From Streptomyces sp. IMTB 2501 (lineage in GTDB: Bacteria; Actinomycetota; Actinomycetes; Streptomycetales; Streptomycetaceae): a DNA stretch of 64,000 bases. The notes beneath the pieces were generated by a model, which saw nothing but the letters and a program-made list of their open reading frames with translations, did no database searches and had not been told where the DNA came from. The stretch covers positions 186,001 to 250,000 of the forward strand of contig NZ_MQUS01000004.1 in the NCBI RefSeq assembly GCF_001953885.1. Reading direction: 5' to 3'. A program made the translations under genes and the position numbers. This document shows, one piece after another, positions 16,931 through 24,704 of this stretch (within the stretch, counting starts at the first letter, position 1; every line of letters starts with the position of its first letter).

Positions 16931-17036
16931 AAAAAGTCAACCGCCGATGACGCCTCGGTATCCCGTTCGATGTCAGGGGGGCAGTCAGTGTTAGTTTGCG
17001 CAGGCGTCACCGAATCAGCACGGGTGGGGAGAGCAC

Positions 17037-17681
17037 ATGGACACCACACAGCGGACCGAGCAGCAGCGGTCCGCCGACCGCCGAAGGCGCGAGCTGCTGG
17101 AAGCCGCCGACCGGGTGGTGCTGCGCGACGGCCCACAGGCGTCGATGAACGCGATCGCGGCTGAGGCGGGGATCACGAAGCCGATTCTGTACCGCCACTT
17201 CGGCGACAAGGGCGGGCTCTACGCCGCGCTTGCCAAGCGGCACACGGACGCGCTGCTCGATTCACTGCGGGCGGCGCTCGACGCTCCTGCGGACCGGCGG
17301 GAGCGGGTCGAGTCCACTTTGGACACGTACCTCGCCGCTATCGAGGCACGGCCCCAGGTGTACCGGTTCCTGATGCATCCGGCGGAGGGGAGTCAGGGGG
17401 GCGACCAGGGCTTCGACGTCGGCAAGCACTCGGCGCCGCTGCTTCGGCGCATGGGCGAGGAGCTGGCTCAGGTCATCGAGGAGCGGGTGGATCTCGGGCC
17501 GGAGAGTCAGCAGCTCGCGCGGGTGTGGGGGCATGGGATCGTCGGGATGATGCATGCCGCGGGTGACTGGTGGCTGGGGGAACGGCCTTGTTCCCGGGCC
17601 GAGTTGGTGCGGTCTCTCGCCGATCTGTTGTGGGGTCGTCTCGCGGCCGCCGGGGACAGAATGGGAGGTCCGGGGTTCTGA
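17037..17681 (+). CDS. TetR family transcriptional regulator
   Basis: A 214-residue regulator. The N-terminal domain has the TetR helix-turn-helix (AIAAEAGITKPILYRHFGDK, residues 41-60). The ligand domain contains YRFLMHPAEG and a C-terminal ADLLWGRLAA helix; the TetR_C relative seen in fatty-acid regulators is likely. It is divergent from an acyl-CoA dehydrogenase, with candidate operators between them. The ATG follows GGGGAGAG. The inducer is probably an acyl-CoA, inferred from the target gene. Confidence 0.88.
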   Translation: MDTTQRTEQQRSADRRRRELLEAADRVVLRDGPQASMNAIAAEAGITKPILYRHFGDKGGLYAALAKRHTDALLDSLRAALDAPADRRERVESTLDTYLAAIEARPQVYRFLMHPAEGSQGGDQGFDVGKHSAPLLRRMGEELAQVIEERVDLGPESQQLARVWGHGIVGMMHAAGDWWLGERPCSRAELVRSLADLLWGRLAAAGDRMGGPGF

Positions 17682-17694
17682 GGGGCAAACCCCC

Positions 17695-18234
17695 TCACCG
17701 GTGCCATGAAGCTCGCTCGATCTGCCTCGCCAGCCGCCGCTTGCGCCACCCTGTGAGGTGGTCCGCGTACACACGGCCCTCCAAGTGGTCGTACTCGTGC
17801 TGCAGGCACCGGGCGAAGAAACCCGTGCCGTGGACGGTGACCGGTTCGCCCGTCATCGTGTGGCCCTCGATCACCGCATGGTCGTAGCGCTCCGTCCCCG
17901 CCTCCAGCCCGGGCAGGGACAGGCAGCCCTCCGGGCCGCGGATCACCACGCCGTCCGTCTCGACCAGGCGGGGGTTCACCACATGTCCGAGATGGCGCAC
18001 ATCGTCGTCATCCGGACAGTCATAGACGAAAACGCGCAGCGGCACCCCGACCTGATTCGCCGCCAGCCCCACCCCCTGCGCGGCGTACATCGTCGCGAAC
18101 AAGTCCTCCACGAGGGCGGCCACTTCGGGGCCGAAGCCGGTGACCTCGCGGCAGGGCTCGCGCAGAGCGCTGTCGCCGAGCAGGGAAAGTGGCCGGACGC
18201 GCCCGCGGGCGCCCGGGATCGTGCCGTGTCGCAT
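17695..18234 (-). CDS. def: Peptide deformylase
   Basis: A 179-residue metalloenzyme that removes the formyl group from nascent proteins. All three motifs are present: GVGLAANQVG at about 55, EGCLSLPG near 103 with the metal cysteine, and QHEYDHLEG near 147 with the two metal histidines and catalytic glutamate. Streptomycetes carry several def paralogues; the absence of a linked fmt gene suggests this is an accessory copy. It converges with the TetR gene across a 13-bp gap. Confidence 0.93.
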   Translation of the reverse strand: MRHGTIPGARGRVRPLSLLGDSALREPCREVTGFGPEVAALVEDLFATMYAAQGVGLAANQVGVPLRVFVYDCPDDDDVRHLGHVVNPRLVETDGVVIRGPEGCLSLPGLEAGTERYDHAVIEGHTMTGEPVTVHGTGFFARCLQHEYDHLEGRVYADHLTGWRKRRLARQIERASWHR

Positions 18235-18386
18235 AGCGGCAAGGGTACGGTTCGTTCAGCTCATGCTCGCCGCGCATGGCGTGGGCCGGGATTCGGGTGT
18301 GCGAATGGATCTCGATAGGCTGAGGCCCACACCACGTTGCCGGATGGCCCCAGGCGCGGCGCGTACGCAAGGAGGATCGAGAACTG

Positions 18387-19625
18387 ATGGCAGGCAACTC
18401 GGACCCGCTCACGCCGCGGGCCAAGCTGGCCGTGACCGCCGGCAAGGCGGTCGCTGCGGCATCTCGCGCCGCGGGGCGCGGCAGCGGGTCGGTGATCGGT
18501 GGCCGGGTCGCGCTGAAACTCGACCCCGACCTGCTCGCCCGGCTCGCGCAGCACCTGGACGTCATCCTGGTGTCCGCGACCAACGGCAAGACCACGACCA
18601 CCCGGCTGATCGCGGAGGCGCTGCGCGCGGCGGGCCCGGTCGTGTCGAACGCGCTCGGCGCGAACATGCCCGCCGGTATCACCTCCGCGCTCGCGGGTGG
18701 CTCGGACGCCAAGTTCGGTGTCATCGAGGTCGACGAGAAGTACCTGGCGGGTGTGGCACGGGACACGGCTCCCAAGTGCATCGCGCTCCTGAACCTCTCC
18801 CGGGACCAGCTGGACCGCGCCGCCGAGACCCGGATGCTCGCCGAGAACTGGCGCGAGGGCCTGGCCGGCTCCAAGGCCGTCGTCGTCGCCAACTGCGACG
18901 ACCCGCTGGTGGTGTGGGCCGCTTCCTCCTCGCCGAACGTGATCTGGGTCGCGGCCGGGCAGATGTGGAAGGACGACGCCTGGTCCTGCCCGTCCTGCGG
19001 TGGCGTGATGCAGCGCCCCGGCGAGGACTGGTTCTGCGGCGAGTGCGGCTTCCGGCGGCCCCAGCCGAGCTGGGCGCTGTCCGGGGACCACGTGCTCGAC
19101 CCGCACGGCTCCGCCTGGCCGATCCATCTGCAGCTGCCGGGCCGCGCCAACAAGGCGAACGCCGCCTCGTCCGCGGCCGTCGCCGCCGTCTTCGGGGTGC
19201 CGCCGCAGGTCGCCCTGGAGCGGATGTACCAGGTGCAGGCCGTGGCCGGCCGGTACGACGTCGTGCAGTTCCAGAACCGGGATCTGCGGCTGCTGCTGGC
19301 CAAGAACCCGGCCGGCTGGCTGGAGACCTTCTCCCTGATCGACCCGCCGCCCGCCCCGGTGATCCTGTCCGTGAACGCACGCGGTGCCGACGGCACCGAC
19401 ACCTCCTGGCTGTGGGACGTCGACTACACCCGGCTGACCGGCCACCCGATCTTCGTGATCGGCGACCGCAAGCTGGACCTCGCCGTCCGTCTGGAGGTCG
19501 CGAACCAGCACTTCCAGGTCTGCGAGGACCTCGACCAGGCCGTGCAGATGTGCCCGCCCGGCCGGATCGAGGTCATCGCGAACTACACCGCGTTCCAGGA
19601 CCTGCGCCGCCGCGTCGGCAACTGA
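18387..19625 (+). CDS. murT: Lipid II isoglutaminyl synthase, ligase subunit MurT
   Basis: A 412-residue Mur-ligase-like protein. The ATP loop SATNGKTTTTRLI lies near residue 66, and a Cys4 zinc-ribbon insert (CPSCGG then WFCGECGF, about 205-225) is the distinguishing mark of MurT. The C-terminal DUF1727 domain follows. Together with GatD it amidates the D-glutamate of lipid II using glutamine-derived ammonia and ATP, a step needed for efficient 3-3/3-4 crosslinking. GatD is encoded 21 bp downstream. An AAGGAGGATCG ribosome site is excellent. Confidence 0.93.
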   Translation: MAGNSDPLTPRAKLAVTAGKAVAAASRAAGRGSGSVIGGRVALKLDPDLLARLAQHLDVILVSATNGKTTTTRLIAEALRAAGPVVSNALGANMPAGITSALAGGSDAKFGVIEVDEKYLAGVARDTAPKCIALLNLSRDQLDRAAETRMLAENWREGLAGSKAVVVANCDDPLVVWAASSSPNVIWVAAGQMWKDDAWSCPSCGGVMQRPGEDWFCGECGFRRPQPSWALSGDHVLDPHGSAWPIHLQLPGRANKANAASSAAVAAVFGVPPQVALERMYQVQAVAGRYDVVQFQNRDLRLLLAKNPAGWLETFSLIDPPPAPVILSVNARGADGTDTSWLWDVDYTRLTGHPIFVIGDRKLDLAVRLEVANQHFQVCEDLDQAVQMCPPGRIEVIANYTAFQDLRRRVGN

Positions 19626-19646
19626 TCTTCGAAGGGCGATCACCTC

Positions 19647-20375
19647 ATGAGCGACAACCAACTGCGGCTGGTGTGGATCTACCCGGACCTGCTGAGCACC
19701 TACGGTGACCAGGGCAACGCCCTCGTCGTGGAGCGGCGGGCCCGGCAGCGCGGCCTGGACGTGGCCCGGCTCGACGTGCGCAGCGACCAGCCGATCCCGA
19801 CCTCCGGCGACATCTATCTGATCGGCGGCGGCGAGGACCGGCCGCAGCGGCTCGCGGCCGAGCGGCTGCGCCGTGACGGACATCTGTCCCGAGCCGTGCA
19901 GAACGGCGCGATCGTGTTCTCCGTCTGCGCCGGCTACCAGATCCTCGGCCACGAGTTCATCAACGACCTCGGCCAGCGCGAGCCGGGTCTCGGCCTGCTC
20001 GACGTGGTCTCGGTGCGCGGCGAGGGCGAGCGGTGTGTCGGCGACGTCCTCGCCGACATCGACCCGCAGCTCGCACTGCCCCAGCTGACCGGCTTCGAGA
20101 ACCACCAGGGCGTCACCCACCTCGGCCCGACCGCCCGCCCGCTCGCCCGGGTGAAGATCGGCAAGGGCAACGGCACCGGGGACGGCACGGAGGGCGCGTA
20201 CAACGGCACCGTGTTCGGCACGTACATGCACGGGCCGGTCCTCGCCCGCAACCCGCAGATCGCCGACCTGCTGCTGAAGCTGGCGCTCGACGTCAACGCG
20301 CTGCCGCCGGTCGACGACCGCTGGTACGAAGCACTGCGCGACGAGCGTATCGCCGCTGCTCAGCAGCCCGCGTAA
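19647..20375 (+). CDS. gatD: Lipid II isoglutaminyl synthase, glutaminase subunit GatD
   Basis: A 242-residue class-I-like glutamine amidotransferase of the CobB/CobQ type. The nucleophile is the cysteine of FSVCAGYQILG (about residue 94), with the histidine in YMHGPVL near 194. It supplies ammonia to MurT for amidation of peptidoglycan precursor. A C-terminal tail after residue 215 is charged and low in complexity. Its position directly after murT, with a short leader, marks a two-gene operon; pfkA follows after 200 bp with its own leader. Confidence 0.93.
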   Translation: MSDNQLRLVWIYPDLLSTYGDQGNALVVERRARQRGLDVARLDVRSDQPIPTSGDIYLIGGGEDRPQRLAAERLRRDGHLSRAVQNGAIVFSVCAGYQILGHEFINDLGQREPGLGLLDVVSVRGEGERCVGDVLADIDPQLALPQLTGFENHQGVTHLGPTARPLARVKIGKGNGTGDGTEGAYNGTVFGTYMHGPVLARNPQIADLLLKLALDVNALPPVDDRWYEALRDERIAAAQQPA

Positions 20376-20576
20376 GCCCCGCTGGACCGATTTTCCAGCG
20401 CGCTCCCGCAGCCTCGTGGCGGGCCCGCCTGACGGACCGTCCGCTCACATGTGCGGGCGCGTCCAGCAGGCGGACGCCCGCTACGGAGCGACCCCCTCAC
20501 GCCGGTAGGGTGGCCGGGAATCCGCCGGACAACGTGGTCCGGTTACCCGGCCCACGTTGAGAAGGTATTTCGGGCT

Positions 20577-21602
20577 ATGCGCATTGGTGTCCTCACGTCC
20601 GGCGGCGACTGCCCCGGCCTGAACGCCGTCATCCGGTCCGTCGTGCACCGTGCCGTCGCCGACCACGGCGACGAGGTCATCGGTTTCCGGGACGGCTGGA
20701 AGGGCCTCCTGGAGTGCGACTACCTCAAACTCGACCTGGACGCCGTGGGCGGCATCCTGGCGCGCGGCGGCACCATCCTCGGTTCCTCCCGGGTCCGCCC
20801 GGAGCATCTGCGGGACGGTGTCGAGCGGGCCAAGGGCCATGTCGCCGAACTCGGCCTGGACGCGATCATCCCGATCGGCGGTGAGGGCACGCTGAAGGCG
20901 GCCCAGCTGCTGTCGGCCGGCGGGCTGCCGATCGTGGGCGTGCCCAAGACCATCGACAACGACATCGCTGTCACGGACGTCACCTTCGGCTTCGACACGG
21001 CCGTCACCGTGGCGACGGAGGCACTGGACCGGCTGAAGACCACCGCCGAGTCGCACCAGCGCGTGCTGATCGTGGAGGTCATGGGCCGGCACACCGGCTG
21101 GATCGCGCTGCACTCCGGCATGGCGGCCGGCGCCCACGCCATCGTCGTCCCCGAACGGCCCTTCGACATCGAGGAGTTGGCGACGAGGGTCGGCGAGCGG
21201 TTCGAGGCCGGCAAGCGGTTCGCGATCGTCGTCGCGGCGGAGGGTGCCAAGCCGAAGGCCGGCTCCATGGACTTCGACGAGGGCGGCAGGGACATCTACG
21301 GCCACGAGCGCTTCGCCGGGATCGCCCGGCAGCTGTCCATCGAGCTGGAGCAGCGGCTGGGCAAGGAGGCGCGGCCGGTGATCCTGGGCCATGTGCAGCG
21401 GGGCGGCACGCCGACGGCCTACGACCGGGTGCTCGCCACGCGGTTCGGCTGGCATGCGGTGGAGGCCGTGCACCGTGGCGAGTTCGGGAAGATGACGGCT
21501 CTGCGGGGGACCGACATCGTGATGGTGTCACTGGCGGAGGCCGTCGAGACCCTGAAGACCGTGCCGGTGGAGCGGTACGACGAGGCGGAGTGCGTCCTGT
21601 AG
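20577..21602 (+). CDS. pfkA: ATP-dependent 6-phosphofructokinase
   Basis: A 341-residue PFK that phosphorylates fructose 6-phosphate. TSGGDCPGLNAVIR at the N-terminus binds nucleotide, PIGGEGTLKAA near 103 has glycine where PPi-dependent enzymes have aspartate, indicating ATP, and PKTIDNDIAVT near 122 has the lysine of the mixed actinobacterial clade. MGRHTGWIALHSG and GHVQRGGTPTAYDR are further substrate motifs. S. coelicolor has three such paralogues; from memory, this neighbourhood is that of pfkA3. A strong hairpin follows the stop. Confidence 0.94.
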   Translation: MRIGVLTSGGDCPGLNAVIRSVVHRAVADHGDEVIGFRDGWKGLLECDYLKLDLDAVGGILARGGTILGSSRVRPEHLRDGVERAKGHVAELGLDAIIPIGGEGTLKAAQLLSAGGLPIVGVPKTIDNDIAVTDVTFGFDTAVTVATEALDRLKTTAESHQRVLIVEVMGRHTGWIALHSGMAAGAHAIVVPERPFDIEELATRVGERFEAGKRFAIVVAAEGAKPKAGSMDFDEGGRDIYGHERFAGIARQLSIELEQRLGKEARPVILGHVQRGGTPTAYDRVLATRFGWHAVEAVHRGEFGKMTALRGTDIVMVSLAEAVETLKTVPVERYDEAECVL

Positions 21603-21638
21603 TTCACCCGGGACTCCTGTGGTTCACCCGAGAACAAC

Positions 21639-21670
21639 CCGCCCCCGGTCACGTTCGTGGCCGGGGGCGG
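21639..21670 (+). terminator. Rho-independent-type terminator after pfkA
   Basis: A stem of about 12-14 bp (CCGCCCCCGGTCAC paired with GTGGCCGGGGGCGG, one G-T wobble) with a 4-nt loop lies 37 bp after the pfkA stop and is followed by TTCT. It separates pfkA from the ctaG-like gene. Confidence 0.75.
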
Positions 21671-21724
21671 TTCTAGTCTTGGGGCGGACAACTTGCACAA
21701 CCCCCACGAATCAGGAGCCGCCGG

Positions 21725-22675
21725 ATGGATCACAGCGGGCACGGCATGATGATGGATCTGCCGCCGTTCACGCTGGGACGGGGGCTTCAGTGGTCCACTG
21801 ACCCGTTCTTCCTCATCGCCTGCCTGCTCGGACTCGGGCTGTACGGCTGGGGTGTCGTCCGGCTGCGGCGGCGCGGGGACGCGTGGCCCGTGTCCCGTAC
21901 GGTGTCGTACGTCGTCGGTGTGCTGACCATCGCCCTGGTGATGTGCACCAAGCTGAACGACTACGGCATGGTCATGTTCAGTGTGCACATGGTGCAGCAC
22001 ATGATCATCAGCATGCTGTCGCCGATCCTGATCCTGCTCGGTGCGCCGGTCACGCTCGCGCTGCGGGCGCTGCCGACCGCCGGCCGGGGCCGCAAGGGCC
22101 CGCGCGAGCTGCTGCTGGCGCTGCTGCACAGCCGGTACATGCGGATCATCACCCACCCGGCGTTCACGATCCCGCTGTTCATCGCGAGCCTGTACGCGCT
22201 GTACTTCACCCCGCTCTTCGACCTCCTGATGGGCTCCAGGGCCGGGCACATCGCGATGATGGTGCACTTCCTCGCGGTCGGCGTGGTGTTCTTCTGGCCG
22301 ATCATCGGCATCGACCCGGGGCCGCACCGGCCGGGGTATCTGATGCGGATGCTGGAGCTGTTCGCGGGGATGCCGTTCCACGCGTTCTTCGGTATCGCGC
22401 TGATGATGGCGTCGACGCCGATGGTGGGCACATTCAAGAACCCGCCGGCCTCGCTCGGCATCGACGCGCTGTCCGACCAGAACGCGGCGGGCGGGATCGC
22501 CTGGGCGTTCAGCGAGATCCCGTCCGTGCTGGTGCTGATCGCGCTGCTGTTCCAGTGGTACGGCTCCGAGCAGCGGCAGGCCAAGCGCAAGGACCGCGCC
22601 GCCGACCGGGACGGCGACAAGGAACTGGAGGCGTACAACGCCTATCTGGCCTCGCTGAACGCGCGCGAGGGCTGA
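21725..22675 (+). CDS. ctaG: Caa3-CtaG type cytochrome c oxidase assembly membrane protein
   Basis: A 316-residue integral membrane protein with about seven hydrophobic segments. It has the CtaG_Cox11-like (Caa3_CtaG) marks: a His/Met-rich start (MDHSGHGMMMD) suited to copper, VHMVQHMIISMLSPILILLG near 92, and HFLAVGVVFFWPIIGIDPGP near 188. The family is implicated in copper insertion or oxidase assembly. No oxidase genes are adjacent in this window. A small membrane-protein gene follows. Confidence 0.88.
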   Translation: MDHSGHGMMMDLPPFTLGRGLQWSTDPFFLIACLLGLGLYGWGVVRLRRRGDAWPVSRTVSYVVGVLTIALVMCTKLNDYGMVMFSVHMVQHMIISMLSPILILLGAPVTLALRALPTAGRGRKGPRELLLALLHSRYMRIITHPAFTIPLFIASLYALYFTPLFDLLMGSRAGHIAMMVHFLAVGVVFFWPIIGIDPGPHRPGYLMRMLELFAGMPFHAFFGIALMMASTPMVGTFKNPPASLGIDALSDQNAAGGIAWAFSEIPSVLVLIALLFQWYGSEQRQAKRKDRAADRDGDKELEAYNAYLASLNAREG

Positions 22676-22779
22676 ACGCACGCGAGGGCCGGCCGTACAC
22701 AAGAGCTGTGCGGAGCCGTCCCCTCCGGGCGGAATCCGGGGCACCATGGTCGAGGACGGACCATGAGGAGGGTGTCGCG

Positions 22780-22947
22780 ATGCCCGGTTCAACGAACGGT
22801 TCCACCAAGGCGATGGGGGCTCTCACGGTCGGCGGACTCGTCGTCGTGACCGCCTACACGGTCGCGATCGGCAGCAACGGCTGGCTGTGGTTCGGCTGGG
22901 TCGTCCTGGGCCTGCTGACCCTCGCCATGGTCGTCACCCAGTCCTAG
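22780..22947 (+). CDS. Small two-helix membrane protein
   Basis: A 55-residue protein. After a polar start (MPGSTNGSTKAMG) come two hydrophobic helices, GALTVGGLVVVTAYTVAI and WLWFGWVVLGLLTLAMVV. The ribosome site GGAGGG is strong, 7 bases before the ATG, which supports expression. It follows the CtaG-like gene by 104 bp and may be co-transcribed. I know similar short proteins in Streptomyces genomes but no function. A repeat element begins immediately after its stop codon. Confidence 0.65.
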   Translation: MPGSTNGSTKAMGALTVGGLVVVTAYTVAIGSNGWLWFGWVVLGLLTLAMVVTQS

Positions 22948-23201
22948 GGCCTGTCCGGCGGATCAGGCCGCAGGAAGTCGACAGCACCTCATCAGTGCAG
23001 GTGAGCGGGGGCTGATGCGTCCGGCTGCAAGGTGGAGGAGGGCGTCGACGCGATGGGGGTCCCCCGCGGTGGGGGTCCCTCCCGCTCGAGCGAAGTCGAG
23101 AGTGGGGGAGAAGCCGAGCGTGGGGGAATCGGCAACCGACGACAACGCCGCAGACGGGCGTGCCGGCCCCCGCGTCTGCGGCAGGATCCGCCGGACAGGC
23201 C
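22948..23201. repeat. MITE-like element with 17-bp perfect terminal inverted repeats
   Basis: GGCCTGTCCGGCGGATC begins one base after the upstream TAG, and its exact reverse complement ends the 254-bp element. Inside are CGCAGACG/CGTCTGCG arms (8 bp) near the right end and a region with GGGGGTCCC repeats and CTCGAGCGAAGTCGAGA. No open reading frame with coding character is present. The structure fits a non-autonomous element; no target duplication is visible. Confidence 0.6.
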
Positions 23202-23254
23202 TGGGTCACCGTCCCGGGTCCCTCTCGGCGGGCTTGGCTGATTACAGTGCCCGC

Positions 23255-23740
23255 ATGAACAGCAGGACCGCCTCCTTCGACGATCTGGACCGGAAGATCA
23301 TCACCGCCCTGATGGCGAACGCCAGGACCAGCTTCGCCGAGATCGGCGCGACGATCGGACTGTCGTCCACCGCGGTCAAACGGCGCGTGGACCGGCTGCG
23401 CGAGACCGGGGTGATCACCGGGTTCACTGCCACGGTGCAGCCGTCGGCACTGGGCTGGCGCACGGAGGCGTACGTCGAGGTGTACTGCGAGGGCGCGGCC
23501 CCGCCCCGGCGGCTCGCGGAGGTCGTCCAGAACCATCCGGAGATCACGGCGGCCATGACGGTCACCGGCGGCGCGGACGCGCTGCTGCATGTCCGGGCAC
23601 GGGACGTGGAGCACTTCGAGGAAGTGCTGGAGCGGATCCGCACCGAGCCGTTCATCCGGAAGACGATCAGCGTGATGGTGCTGTCCCATCTCCTCCCGGA
23701 CAGCCCGGAGGCGGGCGCCACACAGCCGGCCCCGGAATGA
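23255..23740 (+). CDS. Lrp/AsnC family transcriptional regulator
   Basis: A 161-residue regulator. The N-terminal winged helix-turn-helix (ALMANARTSFAEIGATIGLS, then STAVKRRVDRLRETGVI) is followed by an AsnC_trans_reg (RAM) ligand domain (TEAYVEVYCEG through ADALLHVRARDVEHFEEVLE). It lies 154 bp upstream of ddaH-rocD in the same orientation, and a palindromic site occupies the gap, so it is the probable amino-acid-responsive controller of arginine/ornithine catabolism. The ATG has no strong ribosome site (GGCTTGGC). Confidence 0.88.
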   Translation: MNSRTASFDDLDRKIITALMANARTSFAEIGATIGLSSTAVKRRVDRLRETGVITGFTATVQPSALGWRTEAYVEVYCEGAAPPRRLAEVVQNHPEITAAMTVTGGADALLHVRARDVEHFEEVLERIRTEPFIRKTISVMVLSHLLPDSPEAGATQPAPE

Positions 23741-23781
23741 CGCGCAACATGCGCAGCACTCGTGCGTGGATGGCACTCAGA

Positions 23782-23798
23782 ACGCAGTAATGCTGCGT
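23782..23798. promoter_or_regulatory. Palindrome ACGCAG-N5-CTGCGT, putative Lrp operator
   Basis: The 17-bp inverted repeat lies midway between the Lrp-family gene and ddaH. Nearby copies of the half site (GCGCAGC at about 23750 and again near 23805) give several phased TGCG elements, as expected for a multimeric Lrp protein. This is inference from position and symmetry only. Confidence 0.45.
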
Positions 23799-23894
23799 AA
23801 GCGCGCAGCTTTTCGCACTTGTCGGTTGCCGATCTCCGTTTCTACCGTTGTGGCACCCCCTCAGTGACACACAGGAAACCGGAGGAAACCCTCT

Positions 23895-24704
23895 GTGTCC
23901 GAAAGCCGTGTGCTGCGCCCTCGGCGCTTCCTCGTCTGTGAACCCAGACACTTCGCCGTTCAGTACGCGATCAACCCCTGGATGCACCCCGACAAACCCG
24001 TCGACGTGGACCTCGCCCAGGAGCAGTGGCAGACGCTGATCCGCGCCTACCGCGCCCATGGGCACACCGTCGACTCGGTCGAGCCGGTGGCCGGCCTGCC
24101 GGACATGGTGTTCGCCGCGAACGCCGCCTTCGTGGTGGGCGGCCGGGTCTTCGGCTCGCTGTTCCACGCGCCGGAGCGGCGCCCGGAGTCGGTGCACTAC
24201 GACACCTGGTTCAAGGCGGCCGGCTACGACGTGTACCGCCCCGAGTCGGTGACCGAGGGCGAGGGCGACCTGGTGTGGACCGGCCGGTATGTGCTGGCCG
24301 GCACCGGGTTCCGCACGACCCGGGAGGCGCACCGGGAGGCCCAGGAGTTCCTCGGCCATCCGGTGATCGGCCTGACCCTGGTGGATCCGTACTTCTACCA
24401 CCTGGACACGGCGCTGTTCGTCCTCGACGACGACAACCTCTGCTACTACCCGGAGGCGTTCTCGGCGGGCAGCCGCGAGGTGCTGCGCCGCCTGTACCCC
24501 GACGCGGTGCTCGCCACCCGCGAGGACGCGCTGGCCTTCGGCCTGAACTCCGTGTCCGACGGCCACAACGTCTTCATCGCGCCGCAGGCCGAGGCGCTGG
24601 CCGGGAACCTCGCCGGCCACGGTTACGTCCCCGTCCCCGTCGACCTGTCCGAGTTCCACAAGGCCGGCGGTGGCATCAAGTGCTGCACCCAGGAGATCCG
24701 CTGA
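23895..24704 (+). CDS. ddaH: Dimethylarginine dimethylaminohydrolase
   Basis: A 269-residue amidinotransferase-fold enzyme hydrolysing methylated arginine to citrulline and methylamine. Substrate and catalytic motifs are MVFAANAAFVV near 72, a central GEGDLVWTGRY, SDGHNVFIAPQ with the catalytic histidine near 222, and GGGIKCCTQEIR with the catalytic cysteine at the C-terminus. The GTG start follows GGAGGAAAC. It overlaps rocD by one base (TGATG). Arginine deiminase-like side activity is possible, but the pairing with ornithine aminotransferase is typical of actinobacterial annotation. Confidence 0.9.
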   Translation: MSESRVLRPRRFLVCEPRHFAVQYAINPWMHPDKPVDVDLAQEQWQTLIRAYRAHGHTVDSVEPVAGLPDMVFAANAAFVVGGRVFGSLFHAPERRPESVHYDTWFKAAGYDVYRPESVTEGEGDLVWTGRYVLAGTGFRTTREAHREAQEFLGHPVIGLTLVDPYFYHLDTALFVLDDDNLCYYPEAFSAGSREVLRRLYPDAVLATREDALAFGLNSVSDGHNVFIAPQAEALAGNLAGHGYVPVPVDLSEFHKAGGGIKCCTQEIR

